From Bog-473 sp963764305 (lineage in GTDB: Bacteria; Actinomycetota; Acidimicrobiia; Acidimicrobiales; RAAP-2): a DNA stretch of 64,000 nucleotides. Shown here piece after piece: positions 48,917 to 57,080 of the stretch (positions are counted from its first letter, which is position 1; each line of letters begins with the position of its first letter). Both the position numbers and the translations under genes were made by a program. Location: contig CAVXSD010000010.1 in assembly GCA_963764305.1 (NCBI GenBank), forward strand, positions 186,001-250,000. The letters run 5' to 3'. A model generated the notes under the pieces. The model was given only the letters and a program-made list of their open reading frames with translations. It was not told the DNA's origin and searched no databases.

Positions 48917-50791
48917 CTAGCCGGCCACCTCGCTGGCGCCGGGGAAGGCCTGGAAAAGGCGCGCCTCGGCATCCGACGCCTGGTCGGTGGAGGCATCCTC
49001 CATCAACTCATGAGGATCCACGTCCTCGACATCGTCCCCCGGCGAGGCCCGGTCCGGAGGGGCGGTACCCGGTGATCCGCCGGACACGGCGGGGGAGGAG
49101 CCGGAGCGGGGCGCCGGTGGAGCAGCACCCTCGTCGATATCGAGGACCAGGGTGATCTTCGTCCCGAAGTGGTCCATAAGCGCCGCCTCCACGACGGCCT
49201 GCTGTTCGGCGCACTGGTCCCGGTGGGCGGGGTTGGGAAGGGCGAAGTGCACACCCTGGTCGTCCACCGAGACGAAACGACCGCTGGCGTAGCGAGCCTT
49301 GGCTCGTGCCGGCAGGGACTGGAGTATGCCGTCGCCCCAGGCCTCGGTGAGGCTGTCGCGATCGAGGTGGCGGCCCGGCTCCGCCGCGCCGGCCTTCGCG
49401 CCACCGGCATCGAGCGCGTCCGGTGCGGGCACTGGCGGCCCGGCTGCAGGCTCGGGAGCGGCGGACGCTTCGGGGACCGTCACTCGGGCAGACGGTGTCG
49501 CGTCGGCCGCTTCCTTGCTCCGCCGCACCGCGCCAATGGAGGGTCGCCGCGCCACCTCTCCCGGCGGGCGGGCAGCCGGAGCCTCGGGCGCGGTGGCCGT
49601 CGGCGACGCCGCGCCGGTCGCGTCGGACCCCGGGGACGAGCCCCGCTTGGCGGGGGCGCCGGGCCGGGGGAAGGCGGCCGCCCCGGACATCGAGCGCTCG
49701 AGCACGCTGACCCGCTCGGAAAGCGCCTCGGCCCCGGAGTCGAGGTCGGGTCGCACCGCTCGCACCGCAGCGATTTCGAGGACCACCTGCGCGTCGGGGG
49801 CCTCGCGCATGTCGACCAGGGCGTGACCCAGAATCTCCATGCTGCGCACGACGCGGGCCAACCCCATCCCCTCGGCAAGCCCACGGAACCGCTCCAGAGA
49901 CGTTCCCGAGACGGTGCACAGCTCGGGTGCCAGTGCGGCGAGGAAGACCTGGCGCAGGTCGTCGATCAGCTCCGTGGCCAGTTGCTGGGGACCCCAACCA
50001 CCGGCGAGGAGCGCGCTGAGCGCGACGAGCACGGAGCTGACGTCCCCACCGGCCAGGGCCTCGAGCACCGCAGCGAGTTCAGGTCGAGCCGCATCGGCGG
50101 ACCCTGACGCCACCACTTGGTCCAGCGCCGAGAGCGCGTCACGGGCCGAGCCCCGGCCGCGGCGCACCGCCGCCTCCAGCGCCTCGCCGTCGACATGGAG
50201 CCCGGCCTCTTGGTTGACCGACTCGAGAAGGTCGTGCAGCGTCTCCGCACCGAGGAGCCGGAACTCCAGATGCTGGGTGCGGCTGCGGATGGTCGGCGGG
50301 ACCTTCTGGGGGTCGGTCGTGGCGAGGACGAACACCACGTGGCTCGGCGGCTCCTCCAGCGTCTTCAACAACGCGTTGGCTGCCGCAGTGGACAGCATGT
50401 GGACCTCGTCGACGATGTACACCTTCCAGCGTCCGGGTGTGCCGAGCCCGGCGTGGGCCACGAGGTCCCGCATGGCATCGACGCCGTTGTTCGAAGCAGC
50501 ATCGAGCTCGTGCACGTTGAGGGAACTGCCCTGGGTGATCTCGGTACACGAGGTGCAGACGCCGCATGGCTCGCCGTCGACCGGCGTCTCGCAGTTGAGC
50601 GCCTTGGCCAGTATCCGTGCCGAGGACGTCTTGCCCGTGCCCCGCGGACCGCTGAAGAGATAGGCATGCGACACGCGGTCGTCGCGGACGGCGCTGCGCA
50701 GCGCCCGCACCACGTGGTCCTGACCTCTGAGCTCGTCGAATCGCCCCGGCCTGAAGCGCCGATAAAGGGAGACGAAGGGTGCGTCGGCCAT
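48917..50791 (-). CDS. dnaX: DNA polymerase III subunit gamma/tau
   Basis: The clamp-loader ATPase of replication. The 624-residue protein has Walker A in FSGPRGTGKTSSARIL near residue 47 and the zinc module CETPVDGEPCGVCTSC. VYIVDEVHML is Walker B. Clamp-loader domains run to about residue 360, then a Pro/Ala-rich linker and a tau-type C-terminal domain. No slippery A-run for programmed frameshifting is seen, so probably only tau is made. The gene follows the SRP RNA and precedes recR, a conserved order. ATG 50791 has TAGGCT eight bases upstream. Confidence 0.95.
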   Translation of the reverse strand: MADAPFVSLYRRFRPGRFDELRGQDHVVRALRSAVRDDRVSHAYLFSGPRGTGKTSSARILAKALNCETPVDGEPCGVCTSCTEITQGSSLNVHELDAASNNGVDAMRDLVAHAGLGTPGRWKVYIVDEVHMLSTAAANALLKTLEEPPSHVVFVLATTDPQKVPPTIRSRTQHLEFRLLGAETLHDLLESVNQEAGLHVDGEALEAAVRRGRGSARDALSALDQVVASGSADAARPELAAVLEALAGGDVSSVLVALSALLAGGWGPQQLATELIDDLRQVFLAALAPELCTVSGTSLERFRGLAEGMGLARVVRSMEILGHALVDMREAPDAQVVLEIAAVRAVRPDLDSGAEALSERVSVLERSMSGAAAFPRPGAPAKRGSSPGSDATGAASPTATAPEAPAARPPGEVARRPSIGAVRRSKEAADATPSARVTVPEASAAPEPAAGPPVPAPDALDAGGAKAGAAEPGRHLDRDSLTEAWGDGILQSLPARAKARYASGRFVSVDDQGVHFALPNPAHRDQCAEQQAVVEAALMDHFGTKITLVLDIDEGAAPPAPRSGSSPAVSGGSPGTAPPDRASPGDDVEDVDPHELMEDASTDQASDAEARLFQAFPGASEVAG

Positions 50792-50799
50792 GGCGGCCG

Positions 50800-50805
50800 A
50801 GCCTA
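50800..50805 (-). promoter_or_regulatory. Candidate leaderless -10 box of dnaX
   Basis: TAGGCT on the minus strand lies eight bases before ATG 50791. It sits in the short gap between the SRP RNA 3' end and dnaX. Confidence 0.35.
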
Positions 50806-50838
50806 CCCATGCGCTCGGACATCGCCGCCCGGTGCTCG

Positions 50839-50948
50839 GTGCGGCGGCCAGGTTGGCTACGGCACCCGGCCATACCCGCTGAGAGCTGCTGCCTTCCGAC
50901 CCTGACTCGATTCACGAGCGGCCGTTGCGCAGGACCCGGCCACCGCAC
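50839..50948 (-). ncRNA. ffs: Signal recognition particle RNA, small bacterial type
   Basis: On the minus strand the universal SRP apical hairpin appears, with the core gtcggaaggcagcagc and its symmetric internal loop GGAA/GCAG. The ends gtgcggtggccggg and cctggccgccgcac pair over 14 bp, closing an RNA of about 110 bases. This RNA scaffolds Ffh and directs membrane proteins to the Sec translocon. It lies just upstream of dnaX, its common position in bacteria. The ends are set by the pairing and may be off by a few bases. Confidence 0.9.
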
Positions 50949-51190
50949 CCAACATCGGGACGGCGAGATCGTCCAGGCTAGCGGCTCGTCTCGTCCGCCT
51001 CCCGACACGACCTGGGCGTCACACTCCACCCGGTCCATGACCCGGCAACCATCTGGCCCTCGCTCCAGCTCGACAATTCTGATCTGCCTCGGGGGCGCCC
51101 CCCGCCCTCGTGACCGCGCTCTCTTCTGAGCCGACCGGGACCTGACGGGACGCCACACATGGATTGTTAGCCTGACCAGGCTGCAACCTC

Positions 51191-51275
51191 GGAGGAGTGC
51201 GAGAGCGGCCGAATCGGCACGACTGGAAATCGTGTGTTGGGCAACCAACCGTGGGTTCAAATCCCACCTCCTCCG
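51191..51275 (+). tRNA. tRNA-Ser (anticodon GGA)
   Basis: An 85-base class II tRNA: acceptor GGAGGAG with CTCCTCC, anticodon loop CTGGAAA on an ACGA/TCGT stem, long variable arm GTTGGGCAACCAAC, and T-loop TTCAAAT. It reads UCC and UCU. Acceptor, D and T arms are nearly the same as in the second tRNA-Ser 1 kb downstream. The 240 bp between its 3' end and tadA contain no recognisable element. Confidence 0.95.
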
Positions 51276-51516
51276 CTCACGGGCAGGATTCAACAGGGTT
51301 GTCCACCCGACCGACGGGTCAACGTGGACCCAAGCCTCGGCCTGAGGCCGCGGCCCCACAGCTGCAGCCGACCCTGACCTCGCCCGACCAGGAACTGGAC
51401 CGAGCCACGACCGGAGACCGCGAGGGGGCCGCAGCCGGACTTCCTGTCCGTCGCTCCACCCCGCATACTGGGACATCCCATCCACTGACCCCACCCCGCT
51501 GCACGACGAGGACGCC

Positions 51517-51999
51517 ATGGATCTCGCCCTGGCGCAGGCGCGCGCGGCCGCCGAAGACGGCGAGGTTCCCGTCGGTGCGATCACGCTGGTCGCGGGGCAG
51601 GTCGTGGCCGCACGCCACAACGAACGTGAAGGCGCCACCGACCCGACGGCGCACACGGAAATCCTGGCGCTACGGGACACCGCGGCCGCAATGGGTGGGT
51701 GGCGGCTCTCAGAAGTCACCTTGGTCGTCACACTCGAACCCTGCCCGATGTGTGCCGGCGCTCTGGTGGCTGCGAGGTTGGGTCGGCTCGTCTACGGGGC
51801 GAGCGATCCGCGGGCGGGTGCCTGCGGGTCGCTCTACAACCTCTGCGCCGACCCCCGGCTCAACCACGAGCTCGAGGTCAACGGGGGTGTCCGCGCCGAG
51901 GAATGTGGCGCTCTCGTGTCTTCCTTCTTCGCCGGCAAGCGGACCGACGGCGGCGGGAGCCCACCTGCGGCGAGTCTCGCTTCGGATGGCGTCAGCTGA
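51517..51999 (+). CDS. tadA: tRNA(adenine34) deaminase TadA
   Basis: TadA converts wobble A34 of tRNA-Arg(ACG) to inosine. The 160-residue zinc deaminase has the ligand His46 and proton shuttle Glu48 in TAHTEIL, and the zinc pair Cys76/Cys79 in EPCPMC. DPRAGACGSLYNL, the tRNA-binding signature of TadA, separates it from cytosine and guanine deaminases. The frame is open a little upstream (HDEDA before MDLALAQARAAA), so the start may lie earlier than ATG 51517. It is flanked by two tRNA-Ser genes. Confidence 0.93.
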   Translation: MDLALAQARAAAEDGEVPVGAITLVAGQVVAARHNEREGATDPTAHTEILALRDTAAAMGGWRLSEVTLVVTLEPCPMCAGALVAARLGRLVYGASDPRAGACGSLYNLCADPRLNHELEVNGGVRAEECGALVSSFFAGKRTDGGGSPPAASLASDGVS

Positions 52000-52186
52000 T
52001 CGCGGGTCCCGGGCCAAACGGAGGAAGAACCGATTCTGCCGCCTTCGCTGAGGTCCATCTCGATCGTCCTCCCCAGCGGTCTGACCGGGCGATTCCGCCA
52101 CCGCCCCCCGGCCTGAGACGGGGCCCGAGGGACACGGCCGGTCGAGGCCGGGGACCGTCCTTCTGACCTCGTTCTTCGCGCCGGTG

Positions 52187-52203
52187 AGCCCCCCGGGGGG
52201 GCT
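52187..52203 (+). terminator. Candidate terminator hairpin after tadA
   Basis: AGCCCCCC faces GGGGGGCT almost without a loop, followed by tcctc. The very GC-rich palindrome lies between tadA and the second tRNA-Ser and may end tadA transcription. The tail is only weakly T-rich. The rest of the 248-bp gap shows nothing else. Confidence 0.4.
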
Positions 52204-52234
52204 TCCTCGACCTTCCGGACCAGGTCAGAGCGAC

Positions 52235-52240
52235 TAGGAT
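52235..52240 (+). promoter_or_regulatory. Candidate -10 box of tRNA-Ser(CGA)
   Basis: TAGGAT ends seven bases before the mature 5' end of the tRNA at 52248. A clear -35 hexamer is not visible at 17 bp. Confidence 0.35.
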
Positions 52241-52247
52241 CTCGCCC

Positions 52248-52333
52248 GGAGGAGTGCGAGAGCGGCCGAATCGGACGGTCTCGAAAACCGTTGTGCCTCA
52301 TGGGTACCGTGGGTTCAAATCCCACCTCCTCCG
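52248..52333 (+). tRNA. tRNA-Ser (anticodon CGA)
   Basis: An 86-base class II tRNA with acceptor GGAGGAG/CTCCTCC, anticodon loop CTCGAAA on an ACGGT/ACCGT stem, a long variable arm and T-loop TTCAAAT. The anticodon CGA reads UCG. Its first 26 bases repeat those of the tRNA-Ser at 51191. Confidence 0.94.
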
Positions 52334-52444
52334 CTCGGGGCCGAAAAGGTCCACCGCACGGGCGGGTGCGGCAAGAACATCGGCAGGGCAAGCGCCTTGC
52401 CGGCAGCACCTGGTCGCTCGCTGGCGGCCGGAAAGGAGTGAACC

Positions 52445-52717
52445 GTGGCACGCGCACGTTCGACATTCGGGAAATTACAGCGCGACCAGGCCAAGAAGGA
52501 CAGGGCCAAGGCGAAGATGGACGACCGCATTTCGCGGAAGGAGGACAAGGCGGCGGCAAGTGAGCAAGCTGACCCCGCCCCCTCCGCCGACGAGGTCGAC
52601 CAGACGCGTCTGCTCGAGGAATTCGCCGCACTGCATGAGGACCTGGCCGAAGGCCGCATCTCTCTGGACGATTTCGAGGTCCGCCAGGAGGAGCTGCGCG
52701 CCAAACTCGTCGTCTGA
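52445..52717 (+). CDS. Small charged protein with a SHOCT-like C-terminus
   Basis: A 90-residue cytoplasmic protein. The N-terminal half is rich in Lys, Arg, Ala and Asp (STFGKLQRDQAKKDRAKAKM) and probably disordered or helical. The C-terminal part LLEEFAALHEDLAEGRISLD with FEVRQEELRAKL resembles the short SHOCT helix hairpin. GTG 52445 has AGGAG at good spacing. Proteins of this shape are common in actinobacteria without known function; nucleic-acid binding would fit the basic half but is not shown. It stands alone between tRNA-Ser and a convergent hydrolase gene. Confidence 0.7.
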   Translation: MARARSTFGKLQRDQAKKDRAKAKMDDRISRKEDKAAASEQADPAPSADEVDQTRLLEEFAALHEDLAEGRISLDDFEVRQEELRAKLVV

Positions 52718-52756
52718 CCGGCCAGGCCGGTTCCTGTGCGCACCCGGGCACGCCGG

Positions 52757-52812
52757 CCCTCCGGGCCGGTCAGGTCGTGGGAGTCCCTCCGGGCCGGTCA
52801 GGTCGTGGGAGT
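52757..52812. repeat. 28-bp tandem duplication
   Basis: A 28-base unit starting ccctccgggccggtcaggtc occurs at 52757-52784 and again at 52785-52812 without a mismatch. The second copy contains the stop codon and last codons of the metallo-hydrolase gene, so the extra copy lies just beyond the gene. Confidence 0.9.
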
Positions 52813-53818
52813 GGCGTCTCGTCCCTCGAGCCACCTGCGGAAGCCGGCCGCATTGGAGTGGACGCCGTTCATGATGTCCAACTTCTCCTTGTGGGCGGCG
52901 TCGATGTCGCCGAGCAGCGGGTCGAAGCGGTCGGCCAGCGCATCAGCGATGTCGGCGCCCTCGCGATAGGCCTTCTCTGCCGTCTCGGCCCACAGCCGCA
53001 GGGTCTCGTCGGCCTCGGCCAGGAGCTCCTCGGGCTGTTCGAGCAGGCCGTAATGCGCCAATGCGATTCCCGACGGCCGGAGTGCGCCGAACTTGGCCAG
53101 TGAGGCGAGTGCCTGCTCGAGGTCGAAGTCAGGAGGCGGGGTCGAAGGGCGCAGGACACCGCCGTCGGGCAGCTTGACCCCGACGGCATCACCGGCAAAG
53201 AGGACTCCGCTCAGCGAATCGTGCAACCCGACGTGGTGCTTTGCGTGCCCGGGTGAATCCACGGCGGCGAGATGGCGCCCCGGGCCCACCTCGATCTGCT
53301 CGCCGTCTTCGAGCACATGGATGCGCTCGTGTGGCGTGGGGTCGATGCGGCCGTAGAGGGAGTCGAGGAGTGGGCCGTCAGACGCGTGCCGCCGAATCAA
53401 TGAGACGCGAGGGGTCGGCCAGGTGCCGCGCCCCCTTCTCGTGGACATAGACCGTGGCCGAGGGAAAGGCGCGGGCCACATCACCGACTCCCCCCGCGTG
53501 ATCGAGGTGAATGTGCGTCACCGCAACACCGGCCAGCTCGGCGGGACCCACTCCGATCTGCCCGAGCGCGGCGAGCAGCACCGGCACCGACGTCTGACTC
53601 CCGGTCTCGATCAGGACGGGAGCGGGTCCCTCGATGAGATAGCCGGCGGTCACCCGCTCCCAACCACCGAGCATGGTGTCGATCTCCAGCACACCCGTGG
53701 CGATGGAGCGTGGCGGGGGAACGGCGGGAATGGCATCGCCGCTTCCAGGGTCGTGCACGTGCAGGCCGGCATCGGCGTGGCGGTGCGCCCGGCGTCCGTG
53801 TGCATGCGTCCCGCTCAT
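52798..53818 (-). CDS. Metallo-beta-lactamase-fold hydrolase (frameshifted near 53385)
   Basis: Two frames join into about 339 residues. The N-terminal frame has a His-rich start (HAHGRRAHRHADAG), GGWERVTAGYLIEGPAPVLIE and the metal motif THIHLDHAGG. After a one-base shift at about 53383-53388 come AVDSPGHAKHHVGL and GVLFAGDAVGVKL, supplying the later His and Asp ligands. A helical C-terminus with YGLLEQPEELLAEA follows. The glyoxalase II-like fold hydrolyses thioesters, lactones or phosphodiesters; the substrate is unknown. ATG 53818 overlaps the stop of a 30-codon frame (ATGA) that follows the GH15 gene, so coupling is likely. Confidence 0.83.
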
Positions 53819-53907
53819 GCCCAGGCGACCTCGACGACGAAGGTGTGGTCGCCGGGCGGCCCTTGGCGCGCCTCCGAACAACGCTGAAGGATGACGCCGG
53901 CGGTCAT
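53815..53907 (-). CDS. Possible 30-residue small protein between GH15 and hydrolase genes
   Basis: A short frame opens with ATG three bases after the GH15 stop and reads MTAGVILQRCSEARQGPPGD followed by HTFVVEVAWA. It ends in a TGA that overlaps the hydrolase ATG (ATGA). Its tight fit between two genes of one operon suggests translation, perhaps to couple GH15 and hydrolase expression. No homologue is recognised and it could be accidental. Confidence 0.3.
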   Translation of the reverse strand: MTAGVILQRCSEARQGPPGDHTFVVEVAWA

Positions 53908-53909
53908 GC

Positions 53910-55814
53910 TCACCGCACTGCTCCGGCCCGGCGCTTGATGGGGACGCGACCGAGGCGCTTCATACTCCCGACGGTCGCCGTGGTGAGGGTGTTGTCGACG
54001 AGGACACGCGAGCCGTCGTCGGCCAGGGCCAGCGGATCATTGCCGCTGAGGCGGAAGGCCGAATTGATCAAGGAGACGTGCGAGAAGGCCTGTGGAAAGT
54101 TGCCGACGAGCCGGCCGGCCAGCGGGTCGTACTCCTCCGACAGCATTCCGAGGTCGTTGCGCAAGGCCAACAGCCGTTCGAAGAGCTCCTCGGCTTCCTC
54201 GGCGCGACCGATCATGTGCAGGCAGTCGACCAGCCAGAACGAGCACGCCAGAAAGGCGCCTTCCCGGCCGGTCAATCCGTCGACGGCACCGTCGTCGGTG
54301 GTGCGGTAGCGCAGCACGAAGCCGTGTTCCACGAGGTCCCGCTGCACCGCCTCCACGGTGCTCACCACTCGCGGATCGCGCGGTGGGAGGAAGCCGACCA
54401 GGGGGATCATGAGCACGCTCGCGTCGAGCTGGTCTGAGCCGTAGTACTGGGTGAAGGCACCGACCTTCCGGTTGTAGCCCTTGTCGCAGACCTCGGTGAA
54501 GATGTCGTCCCGCAGCGAGCGCCATGTCTCGAGCGGGCCGTCGAGGTCAGGCCAGTCCTCGAGCGTGCGCACCGCCCGGTCGACGGCCACCCAGGCCATG
54601 ACCTTGGAGTGCGTGAAGTGCCGGCGCGGCCCTCGTACCTCCCAGATTCCGTCATCGGGCTGCTGCCATCCTTTCTCGAGGAACTCGGCCAGCTGCTTCT
54701 GCAGACCCCAGACGGACCGGCTGTGGACGCCGTCAGTCCGGGCCGACGAGTAGAGGGCCGACATGACCTCTCCGTAGACGTCGAGCTGGAACTGGTCGGA
54801 GGCCGCATTCCCGATCCGGACGGGAGCCGAGTCTTCGTAGCCGGGGAGCCACTCCGCCTCCCATTCGTCCAGACGGCGTTCCCCTCCCGGCCCGTACATG
54901 ATCTGCAATTTCGAGACGTCACCGGCGACGGCGCGCAGGAGCCAGTCGCGCCACACGAAGGCCTCCGCGTGGTAGCCGCCACGCAGCAACGACTCGAGCG
55001 TGAGAGTTGCGTCGCGCAGCCAGCAGTACCGGTAGTCCCAGTTGCGATTACCCCCGAGCGCCTCGGGAAGCGAAGTGGTGGCCGCCGCCACGATGCCGCC
55101 CGTCGGGTCGTAGGTCAAGGCTTTGAGCGTGATGAGGGAGCGGACCACGGCGTCCCGGTAGGGCCCCACGTAGCAGCACTGTGTGGCCCATTCGGTCCAA
55201 TAGGCCTCGGTCAGGTGTACCGCGTAGTAGCTGTCCAGTGGCGGCGGCGGCTCCTCGTGCGAGGGATGCCACACCAGGGTGAAGGGGTAGCGCTGGTTCG
55301 CGGTGACGGTGAAGTCGGCGACAGTGCGCATGTCTTTGCCCACGGCGTCGATCCGGTGCCACAGCGCCACCGAATCGGGACCAGCAGTCAGGCGGGTCAA
55401 CCCGTCGTGCGAGGTGACCCACGGGAGCACCTCTCCGTAGTCAAAACGCACCGCGAGCTCCATGCGCATCTCCACGGTGCCGCTCACGCCCTCGACCGAA
55501 CGCACCAGGTGCGGGTACTCTTCCCGGACGGGCATGCAATCAGTTACCCGCACCGTTCCGGTGGCCGTGTCGTACTCGGTCTCGAGGACGAGGGTGTCAG
55601 GGCGGTACCAGCGCCGCGTGGCCAGGATCGCTGACGGACCCCCGACAGGGGCGATCTTCCAATATCCGTTGTCCTCGTCCCCCAGGAGGCGCGCAAAGCA
55701 CGACGGCGAGTCGAAGTGCGGCAGACACAGCCAGTCGATTGAGCCGTCCATGCCCACCAGGGCTGCCGTGTGGAGGTCTCCGATGACGGCGTAGTCCTCG
55801 ATGCGCTGACTCAT
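53910..55814 (-). CDS. Glycoside hydrolase family 15 protein, trehalase/glucoamylase type
   Basis: A 634-residue cytoplasmic GH15 enzyme without a signal peptide. It opens with RIEDYAVIGDLHTAALVGMDG then IDWLCLPHFDSPSCFARLLG, the N-terminal domain typical of the mycobacterial trehalase-like branch. The catalytic (alpha/alpha)6 barrel has GGNRNWDYRYCWLRDATLTL and later LIPLVGFLPPRDPRVVSTVE. Mycobacterial relatives hydrolyse trehalose; others act on glucans or isomaltose, so the substrate is an inference. It starts a minus-strand operon with the small frame and the metallo-hydrolase. Confidence 0.88.
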   Translation of the reverse strand: MSQRIEDYAVIGDLHTAALVGMDGSIDWLCLPHFDSPSCFARLLGDEDNGYWKIAPVGGPSAILATRRWYRPDTLVLETEYDTATGTVRVTDCMPVREEYPHLVRSVEGVSGTVEMRMELAVRFDYGEVLPWVTSHDGLTRLTAGPDSVALWHRIDAVGKDMRTVADFTVTANQRYPFTLVWHPSHEEPPPPLDSYYAVHLTEAYWTEWATQCCYVGPYRDAVVRSLITLKALTYDPTGGIVAAATTSLPEALGGNRNWDYRYCWLRDATLTLESLLRGGYHAEAFVWRDWLLRAVAGDVSKLQIMYGPGGERRLDEWEAEWLPGYEDSAPVRIGNAASDQFQLDVYGEVMSALYSSARTDGVHSRSVWGLQKQLAEFLEKGWQQPDDGIWEVRGPRRHFTHSKVMAWVAVDRAVRTLEDWPDLDGPLETWRSLRDDIFTEVCDKGYNRKVGAFTQYYGSDQLDASVLMIPLVGFLPPRDPRVVSTVEAVQRDLVEHGFVLRYRTTDDGAVDGLTGREGAFLACSFWLVDCLHMIGRAEEAEELFERLLALRNDLGMLSEEYDPLAGRLVGNFPQAFSHVSLINSAFRLSGNDPLALADDGSRVLVDNTLTTATVGSMKRLGRVPIKRRAGAVR

Positions 55815-55832
55815 GGCCTCATTCTTGCCGGT

Positions 55833-57017
55833 TCAGCTCGAGATACAGGGCCCCGTGCTGACCGCCGAATGATGGCGCTCCGCTTGTTGCACGCGGGCCA
55901 GCACGCCGGGTGAAGCCAGGGCGTAGCCAACGTCCTGGTAGACGGTCGAACGGGAGAAGACGACACCGATGACCTGGCCCCCCGGGCCGAGCAGCGGGCC
56001 ACCGGAGTTCCCCGGCAGGACGCTGGCATCGAGTGCGTAGACGCCTCTCGTGACCGACCCGTTGTTGTAGATGTCCTTGCCGATGGCCGTGACCCCCTCC
56101 GTCACGCCCGCCGCACCGATGCTCAGCCCCCTGTCTTCGGGGTAACCCAAGATCGCAGCCTGGGTGCCCCGGGGCACGATGTTCGAGCTGATCGTGAGGG
56201 CGGGGCCGAGGGGCGCGTCGGTCTTGAGCACCGCCAGGTCGAAGTCGGGGTCGAACAGCACGGGCGTCGCGTCGTACGCGCTGTTCCCGAGAACGATCTG
56301 TGTGTTGCCATTGCTCTCCCCGGCCACGACGTGGGCATTGGTGGCGACGAGCCCCGGGGCGACCACGAACCCCGAGCCCTCCTGCTCGTTGCTGCAGGCC
56401 GTGCCGAGGATCTTGACCGTCGAGAACACCGCAGGAACGGCGAGCGCCTGGGTCTCGGCGTTCGTGGGAGTCGAGACCGTCGGTGTGGAGGGCGGCGTCA
56501 GCGTCGAGAAGGCCTGGGGAAATCCCCGGTTGTTCAGGAACGTCTGCAGGTCGTTGAAGATGGAGGGTGCCTGGGGAAGGACCCTGTCAATCGAGTGGAG
56601 GATGTCCGAGCGGGCCACCGCGGCGTCGAGGGAGGTGAACCGGCTGTTGGGGGTCAACACCGTTGCCGCCACGACCCAGACGGTGAGGAGGACGGCCAGA
56701 ACGGCCACCCCGACCCCCAGGACGGCGTCCACATTGCCAAGGTGATGCCGCCGGACCGTGACGTTGCTCCAGGTCCCGAGGACGCGACCGCCATAGCCGC
56801 ACGCGCAGGCGGTCAGCAGGACCAGCGACACGACGACGATGGAGCGCGTGACGTCGTCGTGCCCGCGGGTCAAGAGCGGCACCCACACGAGGGTCCCCAG
56901 CAGGAACCCCACGAAAAAACCCCCGAACGTGAGGATTTGGACGAGGGCGCCGAGCCGGAGGCCTTGGACGGCCGCCAGCAGCATCAGCCCGATGATCAAC
57001 AGATCGACCCAGTCCAC
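55833..57017 (-). CDS. MarP-like membrane serine protease
   Basis: A 394-residue protein. The N-terminal CvpA-like part (VDWVDLLIIGLMLLAAVQGL and three further membrane helices to about residue 150) precedes a periplasmic chymotrypsin-fold domain. The catalytic triad is visible: His in ATNAHVVAG, Asp in DPDFDLAVLK and Ser in LPGNSGGPLLGPGG. The arrangement is that of Mycobacterium tuberculosis MarP, a protease for acid resistance and cell-wall control. It starts at GTG 57017, which has TACCCT seven bases upstream; the long open frame before it is shadow. It lies behind the GH15 gene and is divergent from the lipoprotein gene. Confidence 0.9.
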   Translation of the reverse strand: MDWVDLLIIGLMLLAAVQGLRLGALVQILTFGGFFVGFLLGTLVWVPLLTRGHDDVTRSIVVVSLVLLTACACGYGGRVLGTWSNVTVRRHHLGNVDAVLGVGVAVLAVLLTVWVVAATVLTPNSRFTSLDAAVARSDILHSIDRVLPQAPSIFNDLQTFLNNRGFPQAFSTLTPPSTPTVSTPTNAETQALAVPAVFSTVKILGTACSNEQEGSGFVVAPGLVATNAHVVAGESNGNTQIVLGNSAYDATPVLFDPDFDLAVLKTDAPLGPALTISSNIVPRGTQAAILGYPEDRGLSIGAAGVTEGVTAIGKDIYNNGSVTRGVYALDASVLPGNSGGPLLGPGGQVIGVVFSRSTVYQDVGYALASPGVLARVQQAERHHSAVSTGPCISS

Positions 57018-57024
57018 CGCTGCG

Positions 57025-57030
57025 AGGGTA
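57025..57030 (-). promoter_or_regulatory. Candidate leaderless -10 box of the MarP-like gene
   Basis: TACCCT on the minus strand lies seven bases before the GTG at 57017. The divergent gene has a similar box 36 bases away. Confidence 0.4.
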
Positions 57031-57065
57031 GCGAACGGTGCACTGGAAAATGCACCCCCCACCGC

Positions 57066-57071
57066 TATTGT
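57066..57071 (+). promoter_or_regulatory. Candidate -10 box of the propeller lipoprotein gene
   Basis: TATTGT stands nine bases before GTG 57081. No ribosome site is seen between them. Confidence 0.35.
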
Positions 57072-57080
57072 CGTCGTGCC

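Noticed and set aside
48917..50791. Programmed frameshift in dnaX producing a short gamma form
   Set aside because: No slippery A-rich heptamer with a downstream hairpin was seen, and the frame is continuous.
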